Shown: positions 45,216 to 56,973 of the stretch, piece by piece | Layout of the letters: every line of letters starts with the position of its first letter | Numbering within the stretch: position 1 is the first letter of the stretch | NCBI RefSeq assembly: GCF_000801105.2 | Contig: NC_079518.1 | Span: 16,782,800 to 16,846,799 of the forward strand | Source: Raphanus sativus | Taxonomy: Eukaryota > Streptophyta > Magnoliopsida > Brassicales > Brassicaceae | Length of the DNA stretch: 64,000 bases | Direction: 5' to 3' | Notes under the pieces: model-generated | Seen by the model: only the letters and a program-made list of their open reading frames with translations | What the model was told of the DNA's origin: nothing | Database searches by the model: none | Translations under genes and position numbers: made by a program

Positions 45216-47687
45216 GAAAAATCACATATAATGCTTATAATCGTGATTTGATTAACGGACGAAGCAAATTTGGTGAACCACGTTACACTAAGGTATGAAT
45301 ATATAAGAAAAATATTATTACTTTCCTTTTTTGTTATATGATTTCAAATTTATTTCTGAATATTATACAAACTGATAAAAAATTAAACTAATTTGTAAAT
45401 GTTTAATAAAAATATATATTAATAGAAAATCTTAAACTTGTAACCGCACCAAAATAGACAAAACAAAAATATTAGTTGTGTTTTAGTAAAACTAATATAA
45501 AATTGGATCACAAGTTCATTTTTATTATTAAATTAAATTCTTGAATGAATGAAATAGAACACACAACATAATAAAAATATAAAACTATTCAACTTAGTTT
45601 CTTAAAATAACTTATATAAATAAAACAGTGAAACATAAAAAAAAAGAGAAAGCGAGGCGGGACAGATTTGTTTTAAATCGTTCTTATAATTGAGAAGAGA
45701 GCTAGAAATGTGCTTTATTATACATGATTATGTTAAAACTGATTTTATTATTTCTAACTAGGGTCAATTCGAGTTATGCACGGAATATGCTTTATGTGTG
45801 ATGTGTATAACTATATTTTTGTATACTTTATACTAGGTGAAAATTTTATACAATTGGCAAACTAAAATACAAATGATTCTATAAAATAAATACACAAAAC
45901 TGGCCCACTTTCTAAATAGTTGTGGGCTTTGTTGATTAAATTTGGTTCATCGTTTTTTGTCAACTTTTTATAAATCTAAAACACCTCATTCTATTACTAT
46001 TGGGTTTGTTTATGTTTTGGTAAATATGTCTTCAGATTGAGAACATAATAATTTCTTTTTATCAAATCGAAACTGTCAAAACTGATGAAGAAATGACGAT
46101 TAGGGTTACAGATGATTTGTGTCGAACATCTCACAATTGCAGATGAATGCAATTCTTTTCGCATATAATATTCATTCACGATAGTGTAGTATTAATAAAA
46201 ACTGATGAAGTTTTATTCTCAATTGTAAATTTCAGAGGTACTTGTCGAGAACAACATATTGACTGAGTCCTAGAAGCAAGAATAGTTATACATGATTCCT
46301 ACCTCAGATTGTCTCTGTTAGCAGAAAATGCATTTTTGAGATTTTGGTGTGAAAATTTAGTTTCTAGGTTTTCGCGGGAATAAATGTTTTTTTCAGTTTT
46401 CATGTGTGACAAAATGATATTATCTTTAGGTTTGTAATTTGTGAAATACATTAGAGGTATAATAGACATTATACTATTTTGAATGAATCATCTTCATTCA
46501 AATGATCCAAATTGGTTCAGCTGAATGAACTTTAAAATTAAGCCTAGATTTCCGAAAGTCATCTGGATAATCCATCTGAATGAGTTGCACTTTTAGTGCC
46601 TAAACAAAAAAAACTCTCATCTTCATCCAAATGACTCATCCAGATAGAGAAACAAACAGGCTCTACACATGACAAAGGTTAGTTTAAAATCCTGTCTAAC
46701 GTTATTATCAGCATTGTCTTAGTTTAAAATCATATCATATGATACTACCAGAAAAATATATAAATAGAGGATTAATAGCTTTAGATCGTAATTCTTAGCA
46801 ACTTAAAACTCTCAGATTCATGAATTACACCCGAGTTAGATGTATTATACAAATTCTTGTAAACATATTTGTTCATTTACACTTCTACTTTGCAAAGCCA
46901 AAAAACATTCAGTTCTTTATTAGAATTTTATTACGATAAAAAAATAGAAAAACAATTATAAAAATTTATTATGAACAATTTTGATATAAAATATATATAT
47001 ATACTTTTAACTTGAATATGTATTAAATGAAACTTCTTATTCATGTGATTTTATAATCATTTGTACCTTATTATAACAAAAACTTTAAATCGTTGATCAC
47101 AAATTTTTAATGTGAGACTTTTAACCGTTTTAATAATTTATCGTCGTTTAAAAAAAATTCAAAATATGACATATAATAAAAATATAATTTTTATTATCTG
47201 ATTAATGTAATTTTAAATTTATTTTTAAAATATAAAGTTAAACAAAAATGAAGAATAATACAAAAATTGTTATCAAATCTTTATTATTAAAAATCATTAA
47301 TTGTCATATATATTAATCGTATTAGGTAATTTTATAGCTTTTGTTTAAGGAAATAAAAGAAAATATTATTTTGTACACTACTAATCAGTTTGATAGTTAA
47401 TTTAATAAAAAAGTATAATATATGTTTAGATGGACTAAATATTTTTTTAAGGATTCTAAAAATCATTCAAATGTTAACATGTTGCTACAAATCAATGTTG
47501 TAATGCTCCTCAATTAATATATAAGGGGTTGCGTGTATTTTATGTTAGCATTTGTAAGAAAAGTTTATAATAATGCTTACGGCTTTTAAGAATATTTTGG
47601 AGCGGATTTTTTTATATGTTAATATTTTTATGTTTAATTTTGATGATTGTGTTTATACTAAGAAGCTGTGGCACATACCATATTAAA
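45216..47687. other. AT-rich intergenic DNA
   Basis: No gene recognised. A CTAGGGTCAATTCG motif at about 45760 resembles a decayed minus-strand Helitron end. The segment at about 46490-46640 has repeated words containing TCATTCAAATGA or CATCTGAATGA that suggest an old fold-back repeat. Confidence 0.4.
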
Positions 47688-49028
47688 CTATATTTTGATC
47701 CGCACACACGTGCGGGTGTATATTTTTATAAAATATGTTATTTTTCATGTCAATTTTAGAGTTGGCCAAAAAACCCGCCAAAAAATTGAACCGATCCCGA
47801 TCAAAAAGGAAGTACCAAACCCGAACCAAAATTGATTAAATATCAATATTTTGGTATTTAGAGAATTGAAACCAAATCTGATCCAAACCGAAGTATTTCA
47901 CATACCCAAATGTATTTGAAATAGATCTATATACTTATATATATATATATATTTAGATTTAATGTATATAAACATCTAGAATATATATGGCACTTATAAG
48001 GTGGTTTAAATAATTGAAAATATAAATAAATAGTCAAATGTAAATATCTAAAAAGTTAAAGTATACTCAAATCACCAAAAATATTTAAAATAATTATTGA
48101 TTATCTATCCAAATATTTAAATCAAACCAATTTACATGTTAAGTTCAGGTATTCTGATATATGTTATTCAAATTTATATGTAATATATTATTTTGTTTAT
48201 ATATTTTGAGAAATTTAAAGTATCTGATGAATTTTAAAAAATAATTTAAATGGGTTATCCAAACCCGAACAAACCCGCAAAGATCCGAATCCAATACAAA
48301 CCAAAATTTAGAAATATCCGAATGAGTCTGAATTCTTTGACCCTGGAAACCAGAAACCCAAAAAGACCCACACAAACCCGAACATCCACCCCTAATTCAC
48401 AATCTATTTTTTCCTTTAAAAACACAATGAACATATAATTAATAATATTTTATATGTACTATCATATAAATAATCACATATATTATATTTTAAAAATTTA
48501 ATGTGAAATATAGAAATCATAATTTAAGTTGGTGTATGAAATTTGACTCTGTATTGTATTTTTTATATATGTTGAAAATAGTGTTTTAATAATGGTTATT
48601 GGAAAATATTTTAGTAAAAATAAAATTTTGAATATATGTATATTTTATTTGATATAAATCAAACTTAAATTATTATTATGATTTGAAGTATATGTATAAA
48701 GTTTAAATTTTGTTTTATGATAGACAAATGATATTTTTAGATAATTAGGTCAGCTCATTTTTCATATATTTTAAAGTTGACCCAAATAAATAGTTTTTCA
48801 TAATATAATAGATTTACAATTTTCTTAATAACATAAATTCATTCTTTTTCTTAATATACTGTTATCTATGTTTCCAAACAATATTATATCTTTTTTATAC
48901 TGCTATTCATGTTTTCAAACAAACCTCTTTTTTAAATTGTTATCCAAGTTTCCAAACAAACATTTTTTAAAATTGTTATCTATGTTTACAAATAAACATA
49001 ATTTGTACTTCAGTTTTAATAATATAGA
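47688..49028 (-). mobile_element. Non-autonomous Helitron (minus), CTAG terminus mutated
   Basis: On the minus strand it begins TCTATATTATTAAAACTG at 49028. Its 3' hairpin (CCCGCACGTGTGTGCGG, about 47700-47716) and ATCAAAATATAG end are at 47688; the terminal CTAG now reads ATAG. The 1341-bp interior resembles the plus Helitron at 37345-38702, with TTTGGAAACAT tandem units near the 5' end and the GGGTTTGGGT-type repeat (47760-48400). Confidence 0.75.
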
Positions 49029-49675
49029 CTAGATTTTGACCCGCGCTTTGGAAGCGCGGAATATTTTACGATGAAAATTTTCATTAATAACTTAACAAAT
49101 ATTTTGATAACTTTTGAAAAGTGTGTATTTAAAATATTTTTGCATTTAAATCAGTGTTTTTAAATTCAACCTGATTGTAATTATACCGGTTAATCCGGAG
49201 ATCTGACAATTCAATTTAGGTTTTTAAAATATTCATATTAAAAAAATTATTAAACCCGAGACTAACCGATTGAACTGATGGATAACCGATATGTAATCTA
49301 ATTTGATTTAAATTGTAATAGTTTCATAATTTGTAATCTTATAATCCAAATTTTAAAGTTTATTATTTTGAAATTTATGAAATTATGACGTTACTACAAA
49401 ATTTTAAAGAGAAAATGATAGATATAAAATAACTAAGATTAATTATTGTATTGTTTGGAAACATTGATAGTAGTATAAAAAATATATTGTTTGGAAACAT
49501 TGATAGTAGTATAAATAAATAAGTATATTGTTTGGAAACATGGATAATAGTATAAAGAAAGAAACATTAGTGATTTAATGTAGGTTTAACTATAAAGTAT
49601 AAAGGTGTATTTAATTTAAAAACTTACATAATAAATATTAGGTCCAACAGAGTGTTTCTGTTTTAATAAGATAGA
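49029..49675 (-). mobile_element. Short non-autonomous Helitron (minus)
   Basis: 647 bp. The minus-strand 5' end is TCTATCTTATTAAAACAG at 49675, preceded by A. The 3' end is CTAG at 49029 with the hairpin CGCGCTTTGGAAGCGCG-like (49041-49060). It lies head to tail with the Helitron at 47688-49028. About 35-bp units containing TTGTTTGGAAACATTGATAG occur three times at 49448-49556. Confidence 0.8.
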
Positions 49676-49842
49676 TAGGTTGGATGAGGTGTAGTTGGTC
49701 TTATGGTTGTATCTTTAGGTCTTATGATAGCATTTGTATGTGAACGATAACGGAATATTCATCTGTTATGCTAAGTCAATATTTGTTATAGATTTGGTAG
49801 GAAGAATTATAGGATCGTGGAAACTGATCAATGTACTTTAAA

Positions 49843-52307
49843 GAATTTTTAATGTTAAAATCCCTCAACTAAGTTTATTTTGGGTAAAAACCTCCAAACT
49901 AAGTATTTAATGAATAAACCCCCAAATTAACTTTATTTAATGAATTAAAATCCTATCCGAACGTAACTATAATTTATTAGTTTAGGGGTTTCTACATTAA
50001 AAAAACATAAGTGAGGGGTTTTACAACTAGAAATAAAAAAATCAAAATATAATATTATCTAAAAAATTAAAAACTTTAATATTCCAAAATTAGCATTTTT
50101 AAAAACTTTGTAAAATATATGAGTAGTGTTTTTTAAATCAACATTATATATGTATAAAAATGTAAAAACCCATAAAATATAACAAAAAATTATCTAAAGA
50201 TTTATCTATTTTCTTGTGTTTTACATTTTTAACTTTTAGATAATTTTTATTACTGGTAAATCTTAAGATAATTTTTATTATATTTTCTGGTTTTTAAAAT
50301 TTTTAATTTATACATATATAATGTTGATTTAAAAAAAAACCTAGACTCATAAATTTTACAGAAATTTTTTAAAAACTAATTTTGGAATATTAAAGTTATT
50401 AATTTTTGGATAATGTTATTATATTTTGATTTTTTTTATTTCTAGTGGTAAAACTCCTCACATATGTTTTTTTTTAATGTAGAAATCCCTAAACTAAAAA
50501 ATTACCGGTAGTACTGGTAATTATGACCGGAAAGAGTTTAATTCATTAAATAAAATTAATTTGGGGGTTTATTCATCTAATCTATTAATTTAGGGTTCTA
50601 TTTTTATCTACTATTAACAAGTCATAGTATGACCATTTAAAGAATTAGTCAATATGACATATTTGATTATTTGTATTAACCATAAACCAACTATAAATAT
50701 ATTAACAATAAACCAACTATAAATTTGATTTTTTTAATTATAATAAAATCTGTTGAGAAAGAATCTAACAAAATCTTAGTTTAAAATTTAAATATTTTTT
50801 TATAAATAACACATTAATATATTTCGAAATTAGTAATATAATATTATTATAAGTAAATTTAACTAAAACTTATTATAAAAAGAAAATAAAAAATTATTTA
50901 TACTAACTTTTTTATAGATTCTATGATATATTCCGTATTATATAAAAATAGAAGTGCTATATGAATTAAATATTAAAAATATATTAAATAGGTAAATTAA
51001 CAAAAAAAATTATTTTATTTTTTAACTTAAATAAATTATTGATCATCATTATAATGGATTAAACTTCGAAAACTATATAATACTTTTATATTAAAATAAA
51101 TGTATTAACATAAGTTAAAATTTTATATTTACAGCCATACATTATCTTTTTATTTATTTTGAAACTATTAGCAATATATTGCTTTAAAATGTTTATATAC
51201 AAAAATATAATAGTATATAATAACCTTTAGTTCATATACTATTTAAAAATATGTTATTAGTAAAATATGAAATTTCAGTAATTCATTTAAAATATTAGTG
51301 ACAAAAATCAAATTTTAATTATAAATTTTATTTTATTTTAATTGTAACAAAATTTGTTGATAAAAGAATTAAAAATATCACCAAAAATTCAAATATTTTA
51401 TAAAATGATACAGTAATGTAGTACCAAAACAAATTCAAAATTCATGTATTATTCCAAACTCAAATAGTTGTGTAATTTTCCAAAGTTGTCTCGAAAAAAT
51501 ATATTATTTTGAAAATAAATATTCAAACTCAAAATGATAATATTTCAAATTTTACAAAAGACAAAATCATGGATAATAAAGATTAACTTTTTGAAATGTA
51601 CCTGAAAAAAACTAACTATATATGTTGTAAAAATTTAAAGTAACCTAATGTTTTGACATCTTAATTTAAAAAAAATAGAACTTAATATCATAACATGCAA
51701 AACAAATATCCTATATAATAAATTTAATAAAATAGTATGATAGATACTACTATGTATAAAGTTTACTAAAACAATAGGATTATATTATTTAAAATAAATA
51801 AATCCCGTAAAATACTAAAATGAGATATGTTAAAGTATATTTTCTTAAACACAACATGTAAATATAATTATTTTAGTCATATTTATTTTCTATAATATAA
51901 ATAAATAAAATTTAAAATGTATTATATGCAAAATGTTTAAATTAAAGAAAACAACATAATTTGAATGGGGTTCTCTATTTGAGTATTTCATATTTTTATT
52001 TTATTTTACCTAACTCGAAAATATATTAGTAAGTAATAAAAATCAATAACAAAGTAATTTTTTTAAAAAAAACCATTATATATTAATAATACTGAATAAG
52101 AAATATATACAATAATATGATATAGTAATACAATATATAACACTAAAATAGAAATTATATATTTAAAACATTTTTAATAATATAAATATATTTGAAAAAT
52201 ATAAATATATCCGCACGAACGTGCGGGTTAAAATCTAGTTAAATACTTAGTTTAAGGTTTTTTTACCCAAAATAAACTTAATTGAAGGGTTTTAATGTTA
52301 AAAATCC
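49843..52307. mobile_element. Palindromic Mutator-type MITE, 9-bp TSD, split by a Helitron
   Basis: An exact 9-bp duplication TACTTTAAA flanks the element (49834-49842 and 52308-52316). The ends are inverted (GAATTTTTAATGTTAAAA at the left; complement of GGATTTTTAACATTAAAA at the right). Both arms are long: 49843 to about 50235 pairs with about 50255-50575 plus 52239-52307. Without the inserted Helitron it measures 802 bp and is almost wholly palindromic. A 9-bp TSD and long TIRs indicate a Mutator-like non-autonomous element. Confidence 0.85.
50576..52238 (+). mobile_element. Non-autonomous Helitron nested in the MITE arm
   Basis: It begins TCTAATCTATTAATTTAGGG and ends with the hairpin CCGCAC-GAAC-GTGCGG-like followed by GTTAAAATCTAG (52235-52238). 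The opposite arm of the palindrome preserves the empty site (TTTATTCA|TTAAATAC), proving insertion between A and T with no duplication. Length 1663 bp, extremely AT-rich, no ORF. A truncated inverted copy lies at 54993-55851. Confidence 0.92.
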
Positions 52308-52492
52308 TACTTTAAATACCTTGTAAATGACTCAATGTAGATCAAGGGAAATACAAAGATTTTCAGTATGAATATGTTGCATTTCGGATGCCGCACTTCT
52401 GATCGGGCCGAAATGTTGTAATTATTATATGGAATTACTATTTACATGGACTGAAGTATTTGGTTAATTTGTTATGTACAATTACATGTAAA

Positions 52493-52495
<3 letters not shown>

Positions 52496-52536
<41 letters not shown>
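52496..52536 (+). repeat. (TA)n microsatellite
   Basis: About twenty uninterrupted TA repeats. Confidence 0.95.
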
Positions 52537-52544
<8 letters not shown>

Positions 52545-52643
52545 TATATTGTCATGTTGGGGTTCTACGGTCGTCTGGTTTGACTAATTCATGAATATCA
52601 ATTGTTTGGATTTTTAAAGGGTTCATTACCAAAAAGATATTTA

Positions 52644-54482
52644 TCTATACTATTAAAAAAGAAACAGTGACCTTTCACTTAACTAATAATACATTGGTCT
52701 ACATATTATTTCGCCTAACCTATTTGTTACCATATATTATTCTTAACAATAATTTATTATCCTTTTACCTTTATAGATTTATAGATGTCGCATATGTTTT
52801 ATTATATAGATATAAAATCATGGTATGTTTAGTGTCGGACCTATATATAAATGTTTCAAATATGCTTATAGTTTTCAATTACAGCTTTGATAATTGAGAA
52901 TGCTTTCATGTGAAATTATAAAGAGAAGATGTATATATGAGAACCATGACAACCATTACAGTATTATCGAGCTATAAGCATAAAACACTGACCCGGTTAA
53001 CAAATTTATTCATCTCAAAATTTTATATACAAGCTAAGAGAAGATGTATTGATATGACAACCATGACAACCATTACAGTATTATTGAGATAGAACAATAA
53101 AACACTGACCCGATTAACAAAGCTATTCATCTTAAAATCTATAATACAACTTATCTGTACCACATTATTTATCGGAGATTGGTTCATTCTTACCAGAGAA
53201 ATGGTGAGGAAACATGAACTCAAGGCTTTGATGAAGCTAAAGCATCAGGCTCGAGTTGATTACTTCCTTCAATACATCATCTGAAAACCAAAGAAAAACG
53301 AACCAAACCAAACCATTTTAGCCCATACTTGGTATGATTCAAAGAGTCTTATACTGTTGGTATAAGAAATATTTGGCAAAAATTCAAAATTTAAACTTCG
53401 CGATTTTATTTCCTAAATCTTTACCACATATCTAAAAATAATAATTTAAATGTGTTGTGCAAATCTTTTTGTTAACAGTATATCGTAGATACAATGTTTA
53501 ATAACAAAATCCAAAAATATTTTGTCTACTTCGTCTACAAGTTTTTTTTTAATATCATAGTTAGTTATTATTTTCTTTATACTTACAGAATTTTTGGTAA
53601 CCTACTTTAATTGGATTAGCATCTAATCTATTAATTTAGGGATTATCTACTATTTGAAGTTCTCATTTAAATTTTGGATTCTTTCATAGTTGTTGCTAGA
53701 ATATATTATGCCTCCTATACAATGCAACCTACCAACTTAAATTAAACCAAATCTTAACCAACATAAATTAGTTAAACCTAACCAGTAACACTTTTATAAT
53801 ATTTTTGGTTAATCTCTTAATATAATTAGATCATATAAAACTGAACCACTCTTAAATCAACGAGTTCCATATCATTCCAGACATAAGAGAAAAAATATCC
53901 GACTCATTTACAACGTAAGCATACAAAGACTGTGTATGCTTATGCTCATTGATCTTACAAAAACCAAATAATTGTGGCATAGACCAACATAGGCTCATGT
54001 TCGTATCACTAACTTTATTTCCATATATTTACTCTTCGCCTACATCATATCACAACATACACAGTTATGCAAGAACATGATTTTTTTTGTTCAAACAACC
54101 AAACAATGGTGGCATATGGTCAGTAGATTTTTTAAATATGTTTTTATATATTACATTTTACGAGACTATGTGTATAATTTTTTTTTGAAAAAGGGCATAA
54201 CTATGTGTATAAGTTAAAAGGTAAAAGGTGTGACAAGGCAAATTATTATACTAAAAATGAAAGAAGATTAAATACAAACTAATAACAAGTACAACACAAA
54301 TTATAACACTATTAAATTCTATATATATTTAATAAAATATTATATATATGTCTAATATGTATATATATATAAATGTTACACAAAATATATATAATATTAT
54401 ATACACATATTATATATACCATATATTATTAATTGAAATTTGACAAATCAATTTCCGCCCTTTAGGGCGGGTCCTAATCTAG
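52644..54482 (+). mobile_element. Non-autonomous Helitron (plus)
   Basis: It starts TCTATACTATTAAAAAAG after A at 52643. It ends CCGCCC-TTTA-GGGCGG, GTCCTAATCTAG (54479-54482), then T. It is 1839 bp and contains a tandem duplication of about 115 bp (about 52920-53150) sharing CCATGACAACCATTACAG and AAAACACTGACCC. No coding sequence is supported. Confidence 0.8.
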
Positions 54483-54700
54483 TTAACTCTTATTAGCTCT
54501 TCGAACTTAAAAAAAGTATATTCTGATTACAATATACTCGCTTAATATATTCTTTATTCCACAAAGATAGATATTTTTTTTATTCTTAAAAATATTTTTA
54601 CTTACATTTGCGTAACCTAATTCCGCTGTACCACTTGCCTATTATAAATATATGATCAGTTAACGGCGATCTTTTATCAAACCTAGGAATACAGAAAAAA

Positions 54701-54946
54701 ATGGCGATGAATAACTTGCGGATAATTTTTTTGAACGATGTCAAACCACGCAAGCCTTCATGTCACATACATGTTGTTAAACACATCCAAGAACAAAAAC
54801 GATTATCCGATGAAGATCGTAGACGAACGAGTCTGCCACTTTCTCTTTTGTTTACTGAATCGCCATCGGAGAAGCGTTTCTTTTGTTTTTATTTTATTTT
54901 CGATATGTCTAAAACAAGAAAAAACAGAAGCATATGTTGTCGGTAG
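54701..54946 (+). CDS. Short hypothetical ORF, possibly an RPA/OB-fold fragment
   Basis: 81 codons from an ATG preceded by a TATA-like ATTATAAATATATG about 60 bp upstream. The N-terminus (NNLRIIFLNDVKPRKPSCHI) is reminiscent of the start of plant replication protein A-like OB-fold proteins, which often begin with LSDVKP or FLNDVKP-like words. The match is too short to be sure. The rest is basic and unrecognised. It sits between two Helitrons and may be a relic of a host gene or a captured fragment. Confidence 0.3.
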   Translation: MAMNNLRIIFLNDVKPRKPSCHIHVVKHIQEQKRLSDEDRRRTSLPLSLLFTESPSEKRFFCFYFIFDMSKTRKNRSICCR

Positions 54947-54992
54947 ATATTGTTGTGACCGATGGGGCTTGGGCCGAAATTTAACTTTGTAA

Positions 54993-55851
54993 CTAGATTT
55001 TAACCCGCACGTTCGTGCGGATATATTTATATTTTTTAAATATATTTTATATTATTAAAAATGTTTTAAATATATAATTTCTATTTTAGTGTTATATATT
55101 GTATTACTATATCATATTATTGTTTATATTTCTTATTCAGTATTATTAATATATAATGGTTTTTTTTAAAAAAATTACTTTGTTATTGATTTTTATTACT
55201 TACTAATATATTTTCGAGTTAGGTAAAATAAAATAAAAATATGAAATACTCAAATAGAGAACCCCATTCAAATTATGTTGTTTTCTTTAATTTAAACATT
55301 TTGCATATAATACATTTTTAAATTTTATTTATTTATATTATAGAAAATAAATATGACTAAAATAATTATATTTACATGTTGTGTTTAAGAAAATATACTT
55401 TAACATATCTCATTTTAGTATTTTACGGGATTTATTTATTTTAAATAATATAATCCTATTGTTTTAGTAAACTTTATACATAGTAGTATCTATCATACTA
55501 TTTTATTAAATTTATTATATAGGATATTTGTTTTGCATGTTATGATATTAAGTTCTATTTTTTTTTTAAATTAAGACGTCAAAACATTAGGTTACTTTAA
55601 ATTTTTACAACATATATAGTTAGTTTTTTTCAGGTACATTTCAAAAAGTTAATCTTTATTATCCATGATTTCAACAGATTTTATTATAATTGAAAAAATC
55701 AAATTTATAGTTGGTTTATTGTTAATATATTTATAGTTGGTTTATTGTTAATACAAATAATCAAATATGTCATATTGACTAATTCTTTAAATGGTCCTAC
55801 TATGACTTGTTAATAGTAGATAAAAATAGAACCCTAAATTAATAGATTAGA
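54993..55851 (-). mobile_element. Truncated inverted copy of the 50576-52238 Helitron
   Basis: Both termini are intact on the minus strand: TCTAATCTATTAATTTAGGG begins at 55851 and the hairpin plus AAATCTAG ends at 54993, with A at 54992 and T at 55852 outside. It matches the 1663-bp element at high identity but lacks about 805 bp, corresponding to about 50757-51566. At 859 bp it is a deletion derivative. Confidence 0.9.
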
Positions 55852-56120
55852 TTTGTGATTAAATCCCATTTCGCTTAACCAAATATAAAAAAAAAATCTT
55901 AGAAAACCCCATTCTTTTAAAATACATTTAAAATCTATAGGAAATAAATTACAATTTAAGAAATTAGTTATCAATTTGAATCATATGTCTCAACCATAAT
56001 TTTTAGTTTACATTTATTATATATTGAATATATTTTTAAAAGCCCATATGTTTTTAATAATTACAGTTAAATCCATTTTATATACTTGGTTTCTTTTTTT
56101 TTACCTTGATAGTTATTAAA

Positions 56121-56178
<58 letters not shown>

Positions 56179-56401
56179 GCAACATTTTTTCCAATAGCAA
56201 TAGATATAATTATATTTCAATTTATATACTTTAAAACATACAAATATCATTTTGCAAGAACTTTTTGAACAAATTTCAAAAACGCAAACACTTGATCACG
56301 TCCATGTAAATCAATATGAATCTTAACTTAAAAAGTAAAAAAATCTGTATAATCACAAAATACTAATCTATATAACACTGGTATTAATCGGAAAAACCTG
56401 T
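55852..56401. other. AT-rich DNA with a CA/TA microsatellite
   Basis: (CA)n followed by (TA)n occurs at about 56119-56172. Probably the body of a Helitron whose 3' end is at 56428, but its 5' end was not found. Confidence 0.45.
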
Positions 56402-56428
56402 GTTTAGAAAGCGCGGGTCAAAACCTAG
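56402..56428 (+). mobile_element. Decayed Helitron 3' terminus
   Basis: AAAGCGCGGGTCAAAACCTAG followed by T. The left half of the expected hairpin is mutated (CCTGTGTTT). The tail is otherwise the same type as the other CAAAATCTAG ends. Confidence 0.5.
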
Positions 56429-56973
56429 TAACACATTATGATATCAATGTTTTTCTAAACTGTTGTGAGAGATTAGTTTTTTTTGAACGGGAATAGAAAA
56501 TCACTGATACCACCAATACTTAACTAAATATTCAGGTGTATCTTCGATGATCAGATTCTCCACCACGATCATGATGGTCCCCACGTGGTGAGATATGATG
56601 GTGGAGAGAGCTACAAGAACGACATGAGGGAGCTCCTAAAAGATAAATTTTATGATTTCAATAAATAAAATCTAACCCAAGACCATTCTTAGAGAAGAAG
56701 ATAAATACACTGACCTTTAATCCTTGCTTAATGAAGATAAATTGAAATCAATGCACCAATTGATTTTCTTCTTCCTTTGACCTTTCACTTTGATGATTTG
56801 TTTGATGGAGAAGGAATCCAAGTTCTTAACACAATCTCTCTTTTTATGTTGTAGTTATTTATGTTGTTTTTCATATATCTCACTTTAGATGGATCTCTCT
56901 TTATATATTGATCAATAGACTTACCAAAATATACCAACAAGAGATACAACGAAAAGACATCACTTAATAACTA

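Noticed and set aside
45757..45790. CTAGGGTCAATTCGAGTTATGCACGG as a minus-strand Helitron end
   Set aside because: No hairpin can be formed convincingly and no matching 5' end was found.
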